In this document: piece after piece, positions 11,449 to 20,259 of the stretch
Numbering within the stretch: the stretch's first letter is position 1
How the letters are laid out: every line of letters begins with the position of its first letter
Source of the DNA: Klebsiella pneumoniae
GTDB lineage: Bacteria > Myxococcota_A > UBA796 > GCA-2862545
Direction: 5' to 3'
NCBI GenBank assembly: GCA_945861065.1
Contig: CAMASI010000006.1
Coordinates: 19,377 to 83,376 of the forward strand
DNA: 64,000 nucleotides
Program-made: the position numbers and the translations under genes
Notes under the pieces: generated by a model
What the model was told of the DNA's origin: nothing
What the model saw: the letters and a program-made list of their open reading frames with translations, nothing else
The model's database searches: none

Positions 11449-12297
11449 TCAGGCCGCCTTCCTTCGCTTTTTTGGGATGAAGCCGTAGCCCAGGCACAGC
11501 AACATCGCCGACCAGAACAGCCAGAACGCCGGGCTGTGCCAATCGTGGAAGTCCACCCGATGCGGGTGTTCGGCACTGTTGGCCAGATAATCGATCAGCA
11601 GTTTGCCGCCGATTACGACGATCAGCAGGTAGGCGGTCGTCTCGAAACGCGGGTAGCGCTCCAGCAAAGAGATGAACACGACGGCGGCGAAGCGCATCAA
11701 CACCAGCCCAATCATGCCGCCGACAACGACGACCCAAAGTTTCGGGTGTGTGCCGATATGGCCCACAGGTGGGGCACCGACCAAGGCAATGGCTGCCAGG
11801 ATGCTGTCAACTGCAAATGCGATGTCGGTCAGCTCGATGACCAGGACCGTGCTCCAGAAACCGCCGCCGGCGGCCGCACGTTGCGCTGGGGCTCGAACGG
11901 CCGTGATCTCGTCGGCCTCAAAAGGTGTGAGTTCAATTCCGGTGTCGGCCATGATTGGATGGCCGCCCGGGCCAATCGTGACTTTGCGGGTGTCCTCCTC
12001 ATCGTGACGTTCGAACAAGAAGTGTTTGAACGCCACATAAAGCAGGTAAGCGGCACCAATGAGCTTGACGATGCGCCACCGCATCAGCAACGACGCAGTG
12101 CCCACCGCAACAAGGCGGAAAACGAGCGCGCCGATCAGGCCGTAGGTGAGCGCGCGACTCTGTTGCTCGCGAGGCAAACGACTGGCGAGGAGCCCGAGAA
12201 CCAGCGCATTGTCGAACGAAAGGACGCCCTCCAAAACCACGAGGAGGCCTACGACCGCGACGTCGCTTCCTTCAAAGGACTGACCGTAAAACAGCAT
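11449..12297 (-). CDS. TerC-family integral membrane protein (putative metal exporter)
   Basis: 282 residues with about seven hydrophobic segments. TerC hallmarks are VVLEGVLSFDNALVLGLLA in the first membrane segment and a second acidic membrane motif, IELTDIAFAVDSILAA. GGLLIDYL-like (GGKLLIDYL) and YGFIPKK stretches occur near the C-terminus. The loop between the two halves (about residues 95-140) is longer than usual. TerC proteins are linked to tellurite resistance and, in well-studied bacteria, to Mn(II) export that loads secreted enzymes. The gene ends only 26 bases from the convergent rhomboid gene. No room is left for a classical yybP-ykoY leader upstream. Confidence 0.88.
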   Translation of the reverse strand: MLFYGQSFEGSDVAVVGLLVVLEGVLSFDNALVLGLLASRLPREQQSRALTYGLIGALVFRLVAVGTASLLMRWRIVKLIGAAYLLYVAFKHFLFERHDEEDTRKVTIGPGGHPIMADTGIELTPFEADEITAVRAPAQRAAAGGGFWSTVLVIELTDIAFAVDSILAAIALVGAPPVGHIGTHPKLWVVVVGGMIGLVLMRFAAVVFISLLERYPRFETTAYLLIVVIGGKLLIDYLANSAEHPHRVDFHDWHSPAFWLFWSAMLLCLGYGFIPKKRRKAA

Positions 12298-12370
12298 CCT
12301 TGTTTCTCCCGGGAGACTTGCAGGCCGACCGAAGTGCGCGCATAACCCCAGGCCGCGCCCAGCGCGGGTA

Positions 12371-13363
12371 GTGCGTTATCCCGCGCCGCCCTATGGAGTT
12401 CCCCTGCTCACGTGGCTGTTGCTTGGATGCGCCGCAAAGGTCGATCGCATCGCGCTCGATCGGTTCGTCGCGCGTGGCCTTTCTGTCGGGGATCTCGGCG
12501 AAGCCTGTACGTTGGGAGCTGGGCTTCGCCACGCGCTGGCCGGTTTGACGAGCGAATCGAACCCGCCCCGTCGCGCGCTGGTGTTGGCCGAGGCGACCGC
12601 GGCGCTCTGTGCTGAACGAGAGGCCTGGGAGGCGGATCTGGGTACGGCACGTGCACGCCGCGCGGTAGCAACCGGGGGCGACGCGGCGGCGGTCACTGAC
12701 GCTGTCACGAACGCGGATCGGTGGCATGCCGAGGCCGCAGCGCGTTTCGAGCGTGCGTGGAGCCAGGCGGAGGGCCATTGGGGGCCGATCGGACAAGACT
12801 GCCCCCGCATCCGCGCAGGAGACGAAATCGCGTGGGTCGTCGGCCTGGTGGCAGGCACGTTGGCGCTGCTGCACGACAAGTCCGCCGGAAGCCCGTTGGG
12901 TGTACCAACCGACCGTTTAGGTCAGGTTGCGCGGGGCGCGAATTGCGTGGACGATGCTGCCTGGTACCACATTCCGAGCGCGCTGCAGGCTGCAGCATGG
13001 GCAACCATTCCGGGCTCTGGCCCAGCGGGTTTGGACCCCTGGGCGAAACTGGAGGAGGCTGCCCTCGCAGGCGAAACAGGTGGCCTCCGCGTGGCCCGCG
13101 CCCTTGAGGTGCGGATTGCCGCGAACGCGGGCCGGGACGACGTGCTCGCCAGGGGAATACGGGCCCATGCGGCGGCGTTGTCCGAGCGCGCGTCCGTCGC
13201 CGACCTGGCGCTCCTCGACGAATACGCTCGATGGATTTCACTCCATGAATCCGACCTCTTGTGGACCGCCGCGACAGGGCACCGGACACCGACCTTTGGC
13301 CAGCTTCCGTCTGACGCCTCCCCGCTCCCGCTTACCCCCGAATTCGATCCCTTTTCCCCGTGA
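12371..13363 (+). CDS. Lipoprotein in the TatT position of a TRAP transporter operon
   Basis: 330 residues with lipobox GVPLLTWLLLGCAAK, Cys20 being the acylated residue. The rest is predicted to be alpha-helical, rich in Ala/Arg/Glu, and looks like degenerate TPR repeats. An N-terminal segment reads ARGLSVGDLGEACTLG and later HIPSALQAAAWATI. In other bacteria, such as Treponema, a TPR lipoprotein (TatT, Tp0956 type) is encoded next to the solute-binding protein of TRAP transporters and binds it. Size, lipidation and position match that role, although sequence identity to TatT is not obvious to me. The C-terminus is EFDPFSP; the FDPF motif recurs twice in the permease of this operon. Confidence 0.7.
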   Translation: MRYPAPPYGVPLLTWLLLGCAAKVDRIALDRFVARGLSVGDLGEACTLGAGLRHALAGLTSESNPPRRALVLAEATAALCAEREAWEADLGTARARRAVATGGDAAAVTDAVTNADRWHAEAAARFERAWSQAEGHWGPIGQDCPRIRAGDEIAWVVGLVAGTLALLHDKSAGSPLGVPTDRLGQVARGANCVDDAAWYHIPSALQAAAWATIPGSGPAGLDPWAKLEEAALAGETGGLRVARALEVRIAANAGRDDVLARGIRAHAAALSERASVADLALLDEYARWISLHESDLLWTAATGHRTPTFGQLPSDASPLPLTPEFDPFSP

Positions 13364-13370
13364 GAACGTG

Positions 13371-14384
13371 ATGCTTCGCAGTTGCGCCCGTCTCTTAGTA
13401 ACCATTGCCGTCTTGTTGCCAGCGGCCGCTTACGCACAAACGACGCCACGTCGCGTTTGCGTGTACGACCCGGCCGGTAAGGCAGGTGATTATTACCGTC
13501 TTCTCGAAGAATGGGCGACGGAGGCTGCCAGTTGGGGTGCAACAGTCACCCTCCAGCCCTACACAGATGAGGAGACCGCACGTCGCGACTATGACGCAGG
13601 CCACTGCGACGGCGTGTTGGCCACCGGCGTTCGTTTGCAGGGCTACAATCGGTTCCCGACCACGCTGGAGGCTATCGGCGCCATTCCCGACTACGCCTGG
13701 CTCAAGACGTTGGTGGACACGCTGGCCACCAACAGCTCCGTCGCTCCGAAAATGCGTTCCGGAGACCACGAAACGGCCGGCCTGTTGCCAGTAGGCGCGG
13801 TGTACTTGTTCGTTCGAGACCGAAACATCGACTCAGTTGCGGAACTGTCGGGTAAACGAATCGCCACGCTCGATTACGACAAGGCCAGCGCGTACATGGT
13901 GAAAAAGGTCAATGCAGTCATGGTACCCGCTGACCTCAGCAGCCTTGGGCCGAAATTCAACAACGGCGAGGTCGACGCTGCCTATGTCTCCGCGCCCGGC
14001 TACAAGCCGTTTGAGTTGTGGCACGGGATCGGCACGAAAGGCGGCGTGGTGAAACTTCCGCTCGCTCAGGCCACCCTTCAACTCGTGATCCGCGCGTCGA
14101 AGTTCCCCGAAGGATTCGGCGCAAAGTCTCGTTTGTCGTTGGCCGCGAAATTCGACCGCGCGCTTGCAGTCGTCAAGACAGCGGAAGCCGGGATTCCCGC
14201 GAATGCGTGGATCGTGCTTCCTGCCAACGCTGGACCCACCTTTGATGCGATGTTCGAAGACGTTCGAGTCGACCTGCGAGGGCAAGGCGCCTACGACGCC
14301 GCAATGCTCAAGGCCATGAAAGCCACACGGTGCAACAAGGCGGCGACCCGCCCCGAGTGCGCCGAGCAACCGTCGCGCGAATAA
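13371..14384 (+). CDS. Putative TRAP-type solute-binding protein (AdeT-like family)
   Basis: 337 residues beginning with a classical signal peptide, MLRSCARLLVTIAVLLPAAAYA, cleaved before QTTPRR. The mature protein has the two-lobed periplasmic binding protein pattern: an early RVCVYDPAGKAGDYYRLLEE, a middle LSGKRIATLDYDKASAYM, and FNNGEVDAAYVSAPGYKP. This fits the 'putative solute-binding protein' family (PF19582, AdeT1/2-like), which is related to TRAP DctP proteins. The ligand cannot be predicted. Only 7 bases separate it from the TatT-like lipoprotein and 3 from the permease gene, so these three genes form one transport unit. Confidence 0.8.
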   Translation: MLRSCARLLVTIAVLLPAAAYAQTTPRRVCVYDPAGKAGDYYRLLEEWATEAASWGATVTLQPYTDEETARRDYDAGHCDGVLATGVRLQGYNRFPTTLEAIGAIPDYAWLKTLVDTLATNSSVAPKMRSGDHETAGLLPVGAVYLFVRDRNIDSVAELSGKRIATLDYDKASAYMVKKVNAVMVPADLSSLGPKFNNGEVDAAYVSAPGYKPFELWHGIGTKGGVVKLPLAQATLQLVIRASKFPEGFGAKSRLSLAAKFDRALAVVKTAEAGIPANAWIVLPANAGPTFDAMFEDVRVDLRGQGAYDAAMLKAMKATRCNKAATRPECAEQPSRE

Positions 14385-14387
14385 GCC

Positions 14388-16442
14388 GTGCGACTCGTCG
14401 AACGCAGCCATTTCCTCGCGACGCTTGGTGTGCTTTTCGCCCTGCTCGGCACGCTTGTCATCGGGATGGGACCCAACGTCGCCACACGTGCCGTCAGTGT
14501 CGGCGCCGCGATCTGGCCTGGGTACGCGGAACTGCGCACCGACCCGGAGCCGCCTTCCTGCGAGTTGGAGACCCTCAAGTCCCGTGTCCGAGATTGCCCA
14601 TCGGGCGCCCCAACGGCTGCGCCGAGTACGGAGCCCTTCGACCCATTTGCTGCCCCTTCGGCACCGGCCTTTGACCCCTTTGCCGGCGGATCGGTAGCGC
14701 CAGCCGTAGATTGTGGGGCGCTGGTCGCCCTTCAGGAACAGTGTGCGCTGCAGTTCGAGACCTACGAAAACCTCAGTTCACGGATCACTTCCGGGGTACG
14801 GGCATTCCGCAGCTTTGAACTAAATATTGCTGCGTTCGCGACATTCCCTTTCTGGCGTCACCTGCTCGTGCTCCTGGCAGTTGTCGGTGGATTCGCCACG
14901 ACGCTCCTGAGGGAACACCTCGCCTTGCGAGACGCCCAAACCGTCCGCGAGCATCGTTTTCAGCAAGGCGGCCAGTTCGTCGTACACATGGCGCTTGCCG
15001 TCAGCTGCCTCGTGGACTGGCGAATTCAGGCCGGATCGCAGGCCGGCGCGGAAGGCATGGGTACCGCGTTGGTGTGGGGCGTGGGCTTCTTGTCGTGGTC
15101 GGCCGCCAACCTCGGCCTGTTGTTGCGGCCGCCCGCGGGGCTAACGCACGCGCCGAGCCCTCCGTGGCGTTTGGCGGCGGTCACGTCGTTGCATACCTAT
15201 ATGGGCCTCATCGCCGCCTGTTGGTTTCACCTCGTCGAGGTTCACCCCTCCGGTCCAGCGATCTACCTGCACAAATTCGAGCAGACGCCAAGCATTTACC
15301 TCGGTGTCGGGCTGTACATTTGGGCCGGAATGCTGCTCGCCCATACGCGTTTGGCGCCCCGCGTTTTCGACGTCATCATGCCGTGGAAGCTCCCGGTGCA
15401 CCTGCTCGTTTGGTTGGTAGTCGTGCTCAGCGCGTGGCCAACGGCGTATTCGGGCGCCTCAGGCATCTTTGTTATCGCTGCCGGGGCGGTCATTTACCAC
15501 CGGCTACGCGCGGCCGGTGCGCACCCACGGCTGGCGATTGCTGCGACGGCCATGTCAGGCAGTTTCGGCGTGGTGCTTCGCCCCTGCTTGGTGGTCCTGC
15601 TCATCGCGGCCCTCAACAAACAGGTCACGACCGAAGACCTGTTTTATTGGGGGCGCTACGTCTTTTTGCTCACGACCACGCTGCTCTTGATCGCCATGCT
15701 GATCTACGGCCGGTTCCGTGTCTCCATCGCCTCACCTAGGGAGGCGTTGCCGGAGAGTTTGCGGGCAGCCGCTCGGCTCGTTCCCTACGGGGTCGTTGCG
15801 GCAGTGATGCTCGTCGTCTACCAGGTCGGACTCGGGACCCATGTGACCGAGTTTACAGCGCCCTACATTCTACCCGGGGTCTTGATCGCCTTGTTGATTT
15901 GGGACCGACGAGACGCGCACCGCGCCGACCCGACCCAGGCCCCCCCGTGGCCGTCCTTGGTGGGCGCTACCCATGCATCTACGACCAACGTCGGAGCGCT
16001 GCTCGCAGTCATGTTCGCGTCGGTGGCTTTCGGGGGCGTGGTGGAACGCTCCGCGATCATGGAGGCCGTGCCGGAGGACCTCGGTGGGCCATGGATGACG
16101 ATGACGCTTCTCATTCTCGTCAAAGTGCTTCTCGGTATGGTCATGGACGCGCTGGGGGCGGTCGTTCTTGTCAGTATCAGCATGGCGCAGGTGGCCATCA
16201 ACAACGACATCCACCCCCTACACTTCTGGATGATGGTGATGGTCGGATTCGAGCTTGGTTACCTCACCCCACCCGTCGGCCTCAATCACCTGCTGGCGCG
16301 GCGCGTGATTGGAGACGAGGCGCGAGCGCTCGATGAGCCCGCGCCAACCTTCTTCGCTCGCTATGAGCATTTGATTCTGCCCTTCGGCGTCATGGCGCTC
16401 GCATTGCTCATCGTCGGCTACGGCCCGCTGTTCTTTTACTGA
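14388..16442 (+). CDS. TRAP transporter fused permease (DctQ-DctM type) with unusual periplasmic insertion
   Basis: 684 residues from a GTG. It has one membrane helix at residues 10-40, then a Pro/Asp-rich Cys-containing stretch (about 50-130), then some 14-16 hydrophobic segments. The C-terminal half carries DctM large-subunit features: a GASGIFVIAAGAVIYHRLR segment, GVLIALLIWDRR and the terminal GFELGYLTPPVGLNHLLARR, where LTPPVG is the classic DctM motif. Residues 84-87 and 95-98 are both FDPF, the same motif that ends the TatT-like lipoprotein. The insertion has four Cys (58, 70, 109, 119). The transporter would use an ion gradient to import an unknown solute. Confidence 0.85.
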   Translation: MRLVERSHFLATLGVLFALLGTLVIGMGPNVATRAVSVGAAIWPGYAELRTDPEPPSCELETLKSRVRDCPSGAPTAAPSTEPFDPFAAPSAPAFDPFAGGSVAPAVDCGALVALQEQCALQFETYENLSSRITSGVRAFRSFELNIAAFATFPFWRHLLVLLAVVGGFATTLLREHLALRDAQTVREHRFQQGGQFVVHMALAVSCLVDWRIQAGSQAGAEGMGTALVWGVGFLSWSAANLGLLLRPPAGLTHAPSPPWRLAAVTSLHTYMGLIAACWFHLVEVHPSGPAIYLHKFEQTPSIYLGVGLYIWAGMLLAHTRLAPRVFDVIMPWKLPVHLLVWLVVVLSAWPTAYSGASGIFVIAAGAVIYHRLRAAGAHPRLAIAATAMSGSFGVVLRPCLVVLLIAALNKQVTTEDLFYWGRYVFLLTTTLLLIAMLIYGRFRVSIASPREALPESLRAAARLVPYGVVAAVMLVVYQVGLGTHVTEFTAPYILPGVLIALLIWDRRDAHRADPTQAPPWPSLVGATHASTTNVGALLAVMFASVAFGGVVERSAIMEAVPEDLGGPWMTMTLLILVKVLLGMVMDALGAVVLVSISMAQVAINNDIHPLHFWMMVMVGFELGYLTPPVGLNHLLARRVIGDEARALDEPAPTFFARYEHLILPFGVMALALLIVGYGPLFFY

Positions 16443-16443
16443 C

Positions 16444-17160
16444 GTGACGGACGAAGAATGGATGGCCGTTGCGGTGGGCGCTGCCCGCAGCGTCTTGGGG
16501 AATACCGCGCCCAACCCGCCCGTAGGCGCGGTGTTGGTATGCGACGGAAAGCAGCGTTCGATTGGCGCCACCCGTCCGGTCGGAGGCCCACACGCAGAAG
16601 TCGTCGCCCTGGAAGAAGCCGGATCGGACGCGCGGGGAGGGACACTCTTCGTGACGCTTGAGCCCTGTTGTCATCAGGGTCGGACCCCGCCCTGCACCGA
16701 AGCTGTGTTGGCCTCGGGCCTTCGACGGGTGGTGGTCGGGGTGTTGGACCCTTTTCCCCTTGTGGACGGACGCGGCGTGAGTCTGTTGCGGGCGGCCGGT
16801 TTGACCGTAGACGTCGGTGTAGGCGCTGTGGCGTGCGAACGTCTCATCCTGGGGTTTCGGCGGGCTCTGGCCGAAGGGCTGCCCGAAATCGTAGGGCCTG
16901 AAGAATCGGAATCCTCCTTAGATGCCGTGGTCACCTCCGAATTGCGCGATTGTGTGGCGATGACGTTGGTGCTTCGGTCCCCTCGCCTCGAGGTCGACCC
17001 GAAACGCGTCGCGGCGGTAGCTGTCCGAGAGCTGGTGGTGTGGTGCGATGAGGACGCGCCCGAGGTTCCGCAGTGGACGGCGCTGCGCGCCAACGGTCGG
17101 GAGGCCATGCTTCGGGCTTTGGTCTCCTTGGGGCGCCACCGCGTGCGTCTCGAATCCTAG
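16444..17160 (+). CDS. RibD-like pyrimidine deaminase lacking a recognisable reductase domain
   Basis: 238 residues from a GTG directly after the permease stop. Residues 1-140 are the zinc deaminase domain of RibD. Zn ligands are His50 (in PHAE, with catalytic Glu52), Cys75 (in EPCCHQG) and Cys84 (TPPC). NTAPNPPVGAVLV lies near the N-terminus. Full RibD is about 360 residues, with a C-terminal NADPH-dependent reductase. Here only about 95 residues follow, and they show no reductase motif, so the second riboflavin step would need a separate enzyme. Tandem placement after a TRAP transporter may be fortuitous. A role in another deamination is the alternative. Confidence 0.8.
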   Translation: MTDEEWMAVAVGAARSVLGNTAPNPPVGAVLVCDGKQRSIGATRPVGGPHAEVVALEEAGSDARGGTLFVTLEPCCHQGRTPPCTEAVLASGLRRVVVGVLDPFPLVDGRGVSLLRAAGLTVDVGVGAVACERLILGFRRALAEGLPEIVGPEESESSLDAVVTSELRDCVAMTLVLRSPRLEVDPKRVAAVAVRELVVWCDEDAPEVPQWTALRANGREAMLRALVSLGRHRVRLES

Positions 17161-17267
17161 CACGACATCGTTGTCGGGCATCGCTGGGGCCAACGGGCGA
17201 CAACAGCGTCAGCAACGACGTCGGTGAGTTGGCACGTGCCTTGCTTTAGGTTCGAGCGGAGGTACTC

Positions 17268-17885
17268 ATGTTGTTGTTGCTCGTGGCTTGTGAACCCGCA
17301 TTGACGAACTTGCCCAATACGGCCGTTACCGAACCTGCGATAACCGCTGAGACCTGCACCGAAAGCCGGTTGGGGCTGCTGCCAGACGATGTCAGCGATC
17401 TCGGGTTCACGCCCGAGGAGGCCGTGGCCGACGTCGTTGGCCTGTTCGAATCCACACTGGTCTACCGAGACCTCTTATCAACGTCGTTGTCGATCGACGT
17501 TGCGTTGATTTTCGCAGAAGACGTGCAGCGGATGTCACCGGGTGCCACGGCTCAGAGCGGTGCCCCCGTCGTTCTGGAATGTGAGGGTCGCGCTCTGGTG
17601 CTCGAATTCGAAGTGACGCTCTCGACGGGCGACGGCGCCTTCGACGAGCAGTTCATCGTGATTGTCGAGACCACGGAGCCAATGGCGGGCTTGTTCGTTG
17701 GCCCGTACCTGCCCGCTTCGGAACTCGTTGGCGCTTACGGATTCGACGGGCTTGCTGAGATTTCTGTGGCGGCCCAACTCCATCCAGGCCACCAAACGAA
17801 CGGCGAGCTCATCGAGATCCGAGAGGACGGCAGCGAATGCGGCATCGGTTCATGGAATGCACCGCTCATGACCTCCTGCCCATGA
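17268..17885 (+). CDS. Lipoprotein of unknown function
   Basis: 205 residues from an ATG with GGAGG five bases upstream. The signal is only MLLLLVA before lipid-acceptor Cys8, among the shortest in the window and without a charged n-region. The mature part has five further Cys residues, including one in CTESRLGLLPDD and one in ECEGRALVLEFEVTL, and it ends GSWNAPLMTSCP. No domain is recognised; strand-rich segments suggest a beta fold. The Ser/Thr kinase gene begins 6 bases after its stop, so the two may be cotranscribed. Confidence 0.7.
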   Translation: MLLLLVACEPALTNLPNTAVTEPAITAETCTESRLGLLPDDVSDLGFTPEEAVADVVGLFESTLVYRDLLSTSLSIDVALIFAEDVQRMSPGATAQSGAPVVLECEGRALVLEFEVTLSTGDGAFDEQFIVIVETTEPMAGLFVGPYLPASELVGAYGFDGLAEISVAAQLHPGHQTNGELIEIREDGSECGIGSWNAPLMTSCP

Positions 17886-17891
17886 CCTTGG

Positions 17892-19883
17892 GTGCCGCGC
17901 CACGATACGGTTGGCGCGGCGGCGCTCTTGATCCTCGTCGATAGATACAACCTGACGGAATTGCTCGGCGAAGGAGGCATGGCCCGCGTTTACCGCGGCT
18001 ACGACCACCGGCTCAAGGTCTGGCGTGCGGTCAAAGTGTTGGACCCCAAGCTCGCGACGATGGCGAAGTTGCGCGCTCGGTTCGAGGGGGAAGCGCAAAT
18101 GATGGCGTCATTGGAGCACGTCAATATTGTGCGCGTGTACGACGTCGGATTTAGCGATGATGTGCCCTTTATCGTGATGGAATTGATCGAAGGGGGAAGT
18201 CCATCAGATTGGATCGACCGGTATGGTGCCATGCCCCTTCGTTTGGCGTTGGGCGTGACCGCTCAAGTGTGCATGGGCCTGTTCAGCGCGCATACGAAGG
18301 GAGTCATTCACCGAGACATCAAACCGAGCAACGTGTTGGTCACGTTGCAGGGGTTGTGCAAAGTCAGCGATTTTGGAATCGCCCGAATCTCTGATGCTTC
18401 GGCACCCGGCGCCGGTCTTACGAAGACGGGCTCGATCATGGGCACCCTGGGGTTTATGTCGCCTGAACAGCGGACCGACGCAAAGTCCGTAGACCTGCGA
18501 GCCGACATCTACGCGACCGGCGCGATGTTGTACATGTTGGCCACGAACGACATGCCCATGGATCTCTTCGCGGCCACGCAAGACGACGAGATGCTGGCTG
18601 CAGTCCCGGAGCCCCTTCGCGACGTGATTCGCCGGGCCACGGCCTACCGTCGAGAGGACCGATATTCCTCAGCACAAGAACTCGCTGCGGAGCTGTTGAA
18701 GCTGCGGCAAACGGTGCCGCCGGATCCAAGCGACACGCCATCCATCGTGCTCTACGGACCGAAGGTTGTGGAGGTGCCGATCCTGACACCGCCAACGCCC
18801 GCGGCGGCGCCGCAGTCGCAACGGATCCCGCAACGGGCCCCGGAACCTACAGAAGCCGAAGCGCGGGATCCGGGCCCGGTCATCATCCCCTCCGTCCGTT
18901 GGAAGAATCTTCCAGGGGATTCGCCTCGGCATGTCGGTCCGGCCGGTGATGCGACGCTGCCCCTGGTCAAGGTGGACGCGCCTCCGCTGCCACAGGAATC
19001 CGAGCTTGACCGCGGTCCGCCGGTGGATTTCGACGTTTCCGCGCCCGACGGCCCCCGACTCATCGTGCATTTCGAGTGTGAACCCAAGCGCGTCCTCGGC
19101 AACGGACGTCCGCTGGAGGGGACCATCGCAATTCGCGGAATGTTGCATGAACGCCGCTTGCAAGCGGCCATCGCAGTAGCGGCGCAGGCGGCCCAGGTGC
19201 CGACGAATCGCGCCTGGTGCTGGACCCAAGGACGCGGCAATTTCAAAGAACATATTTCTCATGACGATCTGGGGAGGCGTACGCGCGCCCTTGAGGACAA
19301 CTCGGCCGCATGCGACAAATGTACGGCGCGCGTCGATGAGCGGGCGTTTGGCTGCCTCGTGCAGGTGCCCAGCGTATTCACGGCGAGGGCCGAAGAATGG
19401 CTGATGGACCGGCTACTAGAGGCAGACCAGCCTGGCGGACAATTGTGCGTGCAAATGCTCAAGGAGGCCGGAGTTACCGGAAAGGCGACGGCAATTCGGC
19501 GGGCAGAAGGTCAGTTTGAACGCAAAGAACCCGTCGTCAAGATCATGAAGTCTGGGTGGTTGTTCAATACCCGCGTCAATTCAGACCAGGTATTCGAGGC
19601 ATTGGTTTACAGCACGGACGGCGAGACGGTGGATCCGCCAATTGCCCTGTCGCGGTGTTTGTGGTTTGGCGCTGTGCGCGCCGCGGCGTCGCCCGACGCA
19701 GAGTTGCAGGAGGCGCATGTGGACCAGTTGTTGGCAATGGGAAGCGCCAGCCAAAGGCAGCAGAGGACGGTGCTGAACGTGGGGCCACCCAGCGAAGACT
19801 ACGCCATCCGCAGCTTGCAGCGGGTGCTTGGGGCCATGTACCTGGCATGGACGCATGACGTTCGGTTGCTGATCGAGACTTGA
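17892..19883 (+). CDS. Soluble Ser/Thr protein kinase with an uncharacterised Cys-rich C-terminal domain
   Basis: 663 residues from a GTG; a TTG shortly downstream is an alternative start. The Hanks kinase domain spans about 17-272: Gly loop GEGGMARVYRG, Lys48, the catalytic IHRDIKPSNV (139-148), SDFGIAR with DFG at 160-162, and GTLGFMSPEQ. A Pro-rich linker (about 275-385) follows. There is no transmembrane helix, so the kinase is cytoplasmic. Residues 388-663 form a second domain with CWTQG, a C474-x2-C477 pair, FGC at 486-488 and EEWLMDRL. I cannot name it. It may be a sensor or effector. Confidence 0.9.
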   Translation: MPRHDTVGAAALLILVDRYNLTELLGEGGMARVYRGYDHRLKVWRAVKVLDPKLATMAKLRARFEGEAQMMASLEHVNIVRVYDVGFSDDVPFIVMELIEGGSPSDWIDRYGAMPLRLALGVTAQVCMGLFSAHTKGVIHRDIKPSNVLVTLQGLCKVSDFGIARISDASAPGAGLTKTGSIMGTLGFMSPEQRTDAKSVDLRADIYATGAMLYMLATNDMPMDLFAATQDDEMLAAVPEPLRDVIRRATAYRREDRYSSAQELAAELLKLRQTVPPDPSDTPSIVLYGPKVVEVPILTPPTPAAAPQSQRIPQRAPEPTEAEARDPGPVIIPSVRWKNLPGDSPRHVGPAGDATLPLVKVDAPPLPQESELDRGPPVDFDVSAPDGPRLIVHFECEPKRVLGNGRPLEGTIAIRGMLHERRLQAAIAVAAQAAQVPTNRAWCWTQGRGNFKEHISHDDLGRRTRALEDNSAACDKCTARVDERAFGCLVQVPSVFTARAEEWLMDRLLEADQPGGQLCVQMLKEAGVTGKATAIRRAEGQFERKEPVVKIMKSGWLFNTRVNSDQVFEALVYSTDGETVDPPIALSRCLWFGAVRAAASPDAELQEAHVDQLLAMGSASQRQQRTVLNVGPPSEDYAIRSLQRVLGAMYLAWTHDVRLLIET

Positions 19884-20002
19884 CCGTCGACGGGAGGTGC
19901 CGCGGTCGGGCTCACCTCGCCAAGCAGCCGGGACTGGTTTCGCGCGCGACCTGGTCCGGCACTTTGTGCAACGACGCACGCAGGCTGCCGGCAGGGCAGG
20001 TG

Positions 20003-20046
20003 GGGGTCGATCGTGGGGCGCGGGAGCGGGCCGGAGGATCGACCCC
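20003..20046. repeat. 10-bp inverted repeat GGGGTCGATC/GATCGACCCC
   Basis: Perfect 10-bp arms at 20003-20012 and 20037-20046 separated by 24 GC-rich bases. There is no T-run on either side, so a Rho-independent terminator is not supported. Confidence 0.75.
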
Positions 20047-20085
20047 GGTTGAACCGGTGATGCAGTCGTCTCTAGACGTTGAAGC

Positions 20086-20131
20086 GGGCGCGATCCCCAC
20101 AATCCGGGCCCGGCTTGTGGGGATCGCGCCC
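20086..20131. repeat. 17-bp perfect inverted repeat with a 12-base loop
   Basis: Arms GGGCGCGATCCCCACAA (20086-20102) and its exact reverse complement (20115-20131) flank TCCGGGCCCGGC, which contains a further CCGGGCCCGG palindrome. No T-run follows on either strand, so although it lies between convergent genes it is not a typical terminator. Both arms contain TTGTGGGG or its complement, a word that also occurs twice in the operator-like site at 20456-20481. Confidence 0.85.
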
Positions 20132-20259
20132 GGTCGGCACCATGCCCGCCACGAGGATGTCGCCCGGGTGCGCGAGGCGGGCTCGGCGTCTCGTTCGGGC
20201 TGGCCGTACTGCTACCTGCCTTAATCCATCGACCTGCTCGGACACGCAGACCGACCTGT

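Larger units (their letters stand above)
19884..20259. other. Gene-free part of the convergent kinase/ychF gap
   Basis: Both strands hold short open frames but none with a start signal or recognisable protein. The sequence is dominated by inverted repeats (20003-20046 and 20086-20131, listed separately) and a small CCGGTTGAACCGG palindrome near 20045-20058. The segment lies downstream of the probable 57-residue gene at 20260-20433. Confidence 0.6.

Noticed and set aside
12298..12370. yybP-ykoY manganese riboswitch expected upstream of terC
   Set aside because: Only about 70 bases separate the divergent genes, too short, and no conserved core was seen.
19880..20224. Plus-strand open frame of 114 codons after the kinase
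   Set aside because: It spans the palindromes, begins with a TTG without Shine-Dalgarno, and its composition is not protein-like.
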